Below, piece by piece: positions 4,305-8,049 of a stretch of DNA of 8,049 bases; the stretch's first letter is position 1; each line of letters starts with the position of its first letter. A program made the translations under genes and the position numbers. The notes below the pieces were generated by a model. That model was not told the origin of the DNA. It made no database searches and saw only the letters and a program-made list of their open reading frames with translations. This stretch comes from Bacteroidales bacterium UBA1745 (GTDB lineage Bacteria > Bacteroidota > Bacteroidia > Bacteroidales > UBA932): positions 80,962 to 89,010 of the forward strand of contig DCHT01000017.1 of the NCBI GenBank assembly GCA_002314885.1, given 5' to 3'.

Positions 4305-6967
4305 GGAAGAAACTGATTCTGGGGCTGTTCCTGGTGCTTTCCGCCCTGCTTTCCACGCGCGTCGCAGCCCAGTCCGTCGTGGAGTTGCGTATGGTTCCGA
4401 CCGATTCCCTGGTGTGCTTCCTGAGGCACAGTTATGGCCAGCAGATATATTATTCCAAGGACGATGACGACAAGACCCTCCTGACCGTCAAGGCCACGGA
4501 TTCCAAGTTCGTCGAGTCTGCCCTTGCCGAACTGTGTTCCAAGGGATATGCCGTGGACGAGTATGACGGATGTTACTTCGTCCTGCACGGACAGGGCCTG
4601 GCCACCGACCTTCCGGGCGGCTATTTCTCCGAGGCCGGATCTGCGACCTCCGACGACCTGCTCAAGTTCGTGGAGGACCGCAACGCAGTGGCCAATTTCC
4701 AGAACAAGATATACGAGATAGGCGACAAGCTCAACCGCAGGACCAGCGGCAGCGGCTATGTCAGGGGCTATGTGAGAAATGTGGCCAACGGCGAGCCTCT
4801 GGTGGGCGTGACCGTCATTGGCGGCAACTCCAAGTCCTACACGATGACCGATGCCTACGGCTATTACACCGTGTCCCTGCCAATAGGCGAGAATACCCTG
4901 ACCTTCAGCGGCTATTCCCTCGACGAGTTGGCCCTGAAACTGCTCGTCTATGGCGACGGCGACCTCGACGTCCTGATGAAGGAGACCGTCATTTCCCTCA
5001 AGGGCGCGGTAGTTTCCGGCGAGAGGGTTTCCAACCACATACGCCCTCAGATGGGCGTGGAACGCATCAATGCCAGCTTCGTGAAGACCATTCCGGCCGC
5101 CTTCGGTGAGGCCGACGTCCTCCGTGCGGTGATGACTCTGCCGGGCGTGAAGACAGTGGGCGAGGCCTCCAGCGGCTTCAACGTGCGCGGCGGCTCCGTG
5201 GACCAGAACCTCATACTCTTCAACGACGGCACCATCTACAATCCTAGCCATATGTTCGGCGTGATGTCTGCCTTCGATACGGATGTGATCAGCACAGCCG
5301 ACCTCTACAAGAGTTCCATTCCGACCGAGTTCGGCGGACGAATTTCCTCAGTCCTCGACATCAAGGGCAGGACGGGCAACTCCAAGAAGTTCAGCGGCAG
5401 CGTGGGCATAGGCCTGCTGACCAGCCATCTGGAGCTGGAAGGTCCTATCGCCAGCGAGAACACGACTTTCGTGCTGGGTGGGCGTACGACCTATTCCAAC
5501 TGGCTGCTGAAACTCCTTCCTGAGAACAGCGGCTATGCAGGCGGACGTGCTTCTTTCAGCGACATCAACGCCGGTATTTCCCACAAATTCAACGACCGCA
5601 ACTCCATCCACGCCTTCGGCTATTGGTCCCGCGACCGCTATTCCTTCAGCGGCGACACTACCTTCCGCTACAGCAACGCATCGACCTCGCTGAAGTGGCG
5701 TCATACCATAGATGAGAAGTCCAGCCTGACCCTCACCGGTGGCTATGACCGCTATCAGAATGCGATGGACCAGTACGAGAATTTCTACAACGCCTACAAG
5801 TACTCCACCCTCATCCAGGAAGGCTTCCTGAAGGCCAATTTCAAGACTGTCTTCAATGAGAAGCACACGATGAGCTACGGCGCCGATGTGATTTTCTACA
5901 ACCTGGATCCGGGCAGCAGGATGCCTTACTCGGACTCGTCCCTCGTGGCTGAGAACCATCTCCGCATCCAGCGTGGTCTGCAGCCTTCCCTCTATGTCAG
6001 CGACGAGTGGAAGATGGGCAGCCAGTTCTCTGTGGACTACGGTCTGAGGCTGTCCTCGTTCGTGGCTATGGGCGACTCCACCAGGTTCTACATCTACCCT
6101 GAGGCCCGCATTTCGGCGAAGTACTCTCCGCTGTCCAACCTGTCCATCAAGGCCGGTTTCAACACTATGACCCAGTATATCCACCTGATCTCCAACTCCG
6201 CGGCCATCTCGCCTATGGACACCTGGCAGCTGAGTTCCGACAAGATACGCCCTCAGATAGGCTTCCAGGCCGCTGCAGGCGTATATTGGACCGTATTCGA
6301 CGGCAGGGTGGACCTCTCTCTCGAGGGCTATTACAAGCGCACTTACCGCTACCTCGACTATATGTCCGGCGCGACTCTCGTGATGAATCCTAACCTTCCG
6401 GACGAACTCGTGGAGACTACGGGACGATCCTGGGGAGTGGAATTCATGGCGAGAAAGACCACGGGCAAGCTTACCGGCTGGGTCAGCTACACCTACGCAA
6501 GGGCCAAGCTCAAGGAGTCCCAGGACAGGGGACTGGCCACCATCAACAACGGCGACTGGTACAATGCCCCTCACGACAAGCCTCACGACTTCAAGCTGGT
6601 GGGCAATTACAAGATCACCCACAGGCTGAGCGTCTCCTGCAACATCGATTACTCCACGGGCCGTCCTGTGACCATCCCTGTGGGCGTCTATTACTATGGC
6701 GGCGGCTATCGCCTGGCCTATTCCCAGCGCAATGCCTACAGGATTCCGGACTATTTCAGGATGGACCTCGCCTGCATAGTGGAGCCTAGCCACAACCTGA
6801 AGAAGCTCGCTCACTTCTCGATGACCTTCGGCTGCTACAACGTCACGGCCAGGAAGAATGCCTACTCAGTCTACTACACGACCAACGGCGGCACCAGCAT
6901 CCAGGGCTACAAGATATCCGTCTTTGCCTGCCCTATTCCTTATGTCAGCTTTAATTTGAAATTCTAG
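4301..6967 (+). CDS. TonB-dependent outer-membrane receptor (STN-like, carboxypeptidase-regulatory-like, plug, barrel)
   Basis: The 888-residue product imports a ligand across the outer membrane using energy passed on by TonB. A signal peptide (1-23, ending VAA before Gln24) is followed by an STN-like domain (about 25-97: LVCFLRHSYGQQIYYSKDD, ALAELCSKGYAV), a linker ending NKIYEIGD, a carboxypeptidase-regulatory-like beta sandwich (about 153-228: GYVRNVANGEPLVGVTV, TDAYGYYTVSLP), a plug (about 245-357: DVLRAVMTLPGVKT, GFNVRGGSVDQNLILFNDG at 292-310, EFGGRISSVLDIKGR), and a beta-barrel rich in alternating aromatic strands that ends in the usual C-terminal Phe888. The ligand cannot be told. It overlaps the previous gene by 4 bases and the DUF4249 gene starts 2 bases after it. 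STN domains often signal to a FecR anti-sigma factor, but no such gene is in the window; an AraC-type gene is the only regulator. Confidence 0.93.
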   Translation: MRKKLILGLFLVLSALLSTRVAAQSVVELRMVPTDSLVCFLRHSYGQQIYYSKDDDDKTLLTVKATDSKFVESALAELCSKGYAVDEYDGCYFVLHGQGLATDLPGGYFSEAGSATSDDLLKFVEDRNAVANFQNKIYEIGDKLNRRTSGSGYVRGYVRNVANGEPLVGVTVIGGNSKSYTMTDAYGYYTVSLPIGENTLTFSGYSLDELALKLLVYGDGDLDVLMKETVISLKGAVVSGERVSNHIRPQMGVERINASFVKTIPAAFGEADVLRAVMTLPGVKTVGEASSGFNVRGGSVDQNLILFNDGTIYNPSHMFGVMSAFDTDVISTADLYKSSIPTEFGGRISSVLDIKGRTGNSKKFSGSVGIGLLTSHLELEGPIASENTTFVLGGRTTYSNWLLKLLPENSGYAGGRASFSDINAGISHKFNDRNSIHAFGYWSRDRYSFSGDTTFRYSNASTSLKWRHTIDEKSSLTLTGGYDRYQNAMDQYENFYNAYKYSTLIQEGFLKANFKTVFNEKHTMSYGADVIFYNLDPGSRMPYSDSSLVAENHLRIQRGLQPSLYVSDEWKMGSQFSVDYGLRLSSFVAMGDSTRFYIYPEARISAKYSPLSNLSIKAGFNTMTQYIHLISNSAAISPMDTWQLSSDKIRPQIGFQAAAGVYWTVFDGRVDLSLEGYYKRTYRYLDYMSGATLVMNPNLPDELVETTGRSWGVEFMARKTTGKLTGWVSYTYARAKLKESQDRGLATINNGDWYNAPHDKPHDFKLVGNYKITHRLSVSCNIDYSTGRPVTIPVGVYYYGGGYRLAYSQRNAYRIPDYFRMDLACIVEPSHNLKKLAHFSMTFGCYNVTARKNAYSVYYTTNGGTSIQGYKISVFACPIPYVSFNLKF

Positions 6968-6969
6968 AG

Positions 6970-8049
6970 ATGAGAACAATATACAGAATCGCGGCGTTTG
7001 CAGCCTCAATATTGGCAGCAGCCTCCTGCATATATCCTTTCGACGCCAATGTGGAAGGCGTTGCGGACCGTCTCGTGATCGAGGGCGATATGATAGTGGG
7101 AGAGATGTCCCAGGTGCGCCTGAGTTATATGTACCCCCTCAATGCGACTACCACCGACATTCAGAGCCCTCCTCTAGGCGACGCATATTTCGAGGACGAG
7201 CAGGGCACCGTGTACAAGCATAACAAGACCGTTCCGGCGGCAGGACTGAGCGTGTTCAACATCAACACCAAGAATGCTCCTGCTGACCGCAGATACCGTC
7301 TCCACGTGAAGATCAAGAAGACCGGCAAGGAATACGTAAGTTCCTGGCTGACAGTCAACAAGGCTCCGGTTGTGGACAGCCTTTCCTACTCCGTTGGGGA
7401 GAAGAATCTCGCCGTCAAGCTGAGTGCACATTCCGTGGATGGAGGCCAGTATTTCAGGTGGACCTACGACGAGATCTGGCGCTTCCACGCAGCATATCCG
7501 AGGGACTATTATTTCGATACCACGGATTCGACCGAAGTGGCTTTCGAGGAGACCGACTATTCCACCTACTGGTGCTTTGCGGAGGCTTCTTCCAGTGAGG
7601 TGGACCTCTGCGCCACCAGCGACCTTGTGGAGGACAGGCTTATTGATCACAAATTCAAGGAGATCAGCCGTACGGACGACAGGCTGATGGACCGCTACAA
7701 GATGACTGTGAACGTGCGCTGCATCTCGGCGGACGCCTACCGCTACCTTGCGAACCTCAAGCTGACGTCCAATTTCACCGGCAGCCTCTTCTCTCCGAAC
7801 CCTAGCGACGTGGTGGGCAACATAGTCTGCCTGGACGATCCGGACGAACTGGTCATAGGCTATATCGACGCCTGTATGAACACTCCGTTCACCTATTATA
7901 TAGATAATAAGCAGACGAAGGCGCATATTTCCGTGCTTTATTCCTTCCCGTTCGTGCCTGAGGTGAATCCGTCGGAGGGCGTGTACCTGATCGATTACTG
8001 GCTCGGCGGCTATGTACCGGTTACGGAAGGCACCGACGTGGACGGCAAG
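6970..8049 (+). CDS. DUF4249 family outer-membrane lipoprotein (C-terminus cut by right edge)
   Basis: The frame is open from the ATG at 6970 to the window end, 360 codons, and family members are usually not much longer, so little is missing. A lipoprotein signal (MRTIYR, hydrophobic stretch, AAS-Cys20) is followed by IYPFD, close to the CxxPF motif after the lipid cysteine in this family. Then come a beta-rich domain (about 30-125: LVIEGDMIVGEMSQVRLSY), a central part with YFRWTYDEIW and Trp and Cys residues in YSTYWCFAEASSSEVDLC, and the family-type segment GSLFSPNPSDVVGNIV (271-286) leading to ELVIGYIDA. DUF4249 proteins are regularly encoded beside TonB receptors in Bacteroidota and are thought to be surface partners; their biochemical role is not established. 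The start lies 2 bases after the receptor stop, so co-expression is very likely. The lipobox has Ala at -3, less common than Leu. Confidence 0.88.
   Translation, partial: MRTIYRIAAFAASILAAASCIYPFDANVEGVADRLVIEGDMIVGEMSQVRLSYMYPLNATTTDIQSPPLGDAYFEDEQGTVYKHNKTVPAAGLSVFNINTKNAPADRRYRLHVKIKKTGKEYVSSWLTVNKAPVVDSLSYSVGEKNLAVKLSAHSVDGGQYFRWTYDEIWRFHAAYPRDYYFDTTDSTEVAFEETDYSTYWCFAEASSSEVDLCATSDLVEDRLIDHKFKEISRTDDRLMDRYKMTVNVRCISADAYRYLANLKLTSNFTGSLFSPNPSDVVGNIVCLDDPDELVIGYIDACMNTPFTYYIDNKQTKAHISVLYSFPFVPEVNPSEGVYLIDYWLGGYVPVTEGTDVDGK

Noticed and set aside
4286..5251. Long minus-strand frames opposite the TonB receptor gene (also 5348-6814)
   Set aside because: They lie wholly opposite a well-supported receptor, are rich in His, Val, Gly and Ala as expected for antisense shadows, and carry no known motifs.
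7174..7926. 250-codon minus-strand frame opposite the DUF4249 gene
   Set aside because: The plus-strand frame has a lipoprotein signal and DUF4249 features over the same stretch; the minus frame has none.

Overview
The window looks like chromosomal DNA of a Bacteroidota member, most likely Bacteroidales. The evidence is a TonB-dependent receptor with SusC-type architecture coupled to a DUF4249 lipoprotein, promoter elements matching the Bacteroidota -7 consensus TAnnTTTG in front of nearly every transcription unit, few Shine-Dalgarno sites, and GC-rich genes separated by AT-rich spacers. Genus cannot be told from the sequence. I saw no tRNA, rRNA, CRISPR array, insertion sequence or prophage gene.

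Layout. (1) Positions 1-194, minus strand: N-terminal part of a SlyD-type FKBP prolyl isomerase that runs off the left edge. (2) Positions 195-302: a compact divergent promoter region with one TATATTTG element per strand and a 17-bp palindrome at the predicted slyD start of transcription. (3) Positions 303-2261, plus strand: a two-gene unit with a 3-bp gap, made of a secreted alpha/beta-hydrolase (probable carbohydrate esterase) and a glutamyl-Q tRNA(Asp) synthetase. (4) Positions 2258-3091, minus strand: an AraC-family regulator, convergent with gluQ; the two stop codons share one CTAG. (5) Positions 3092-3503: a 412-bp AT-rich spacer holding the regulator's promoter inside a long inverted repeat, a candidate small RNA with its own promoter and terminator, further terminator-like hairpins, and the promoter of the next operon. 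(6) Positions 3504-8049, plus strand: a tightly packed operon of a secreted protein of unknown function, a TonB-dependent receptor and a DUF4249 lipoprotein (cut by the right edge).

How the genes may work together. The last three genes overlap or lie 2 bp apart and probably form one outer-membrane uptake unit: receptor, surface lipoprotein partner and an accessory periplasmic or exported protein. The substrate is unknown. The divergent AraC-type gene may control this operon and itself, which is inference from position and from the inverted repeat. The hydrolase/gluQ pair and slyD look like separate units with no evident functional link to it.

Nothing here is clearly a new biological system. 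The most interesting part is the 412-bp spacer, with its candidate small RNA, GNRA-capped terminator hairpins and the inverted repeat around the regulator promoter.
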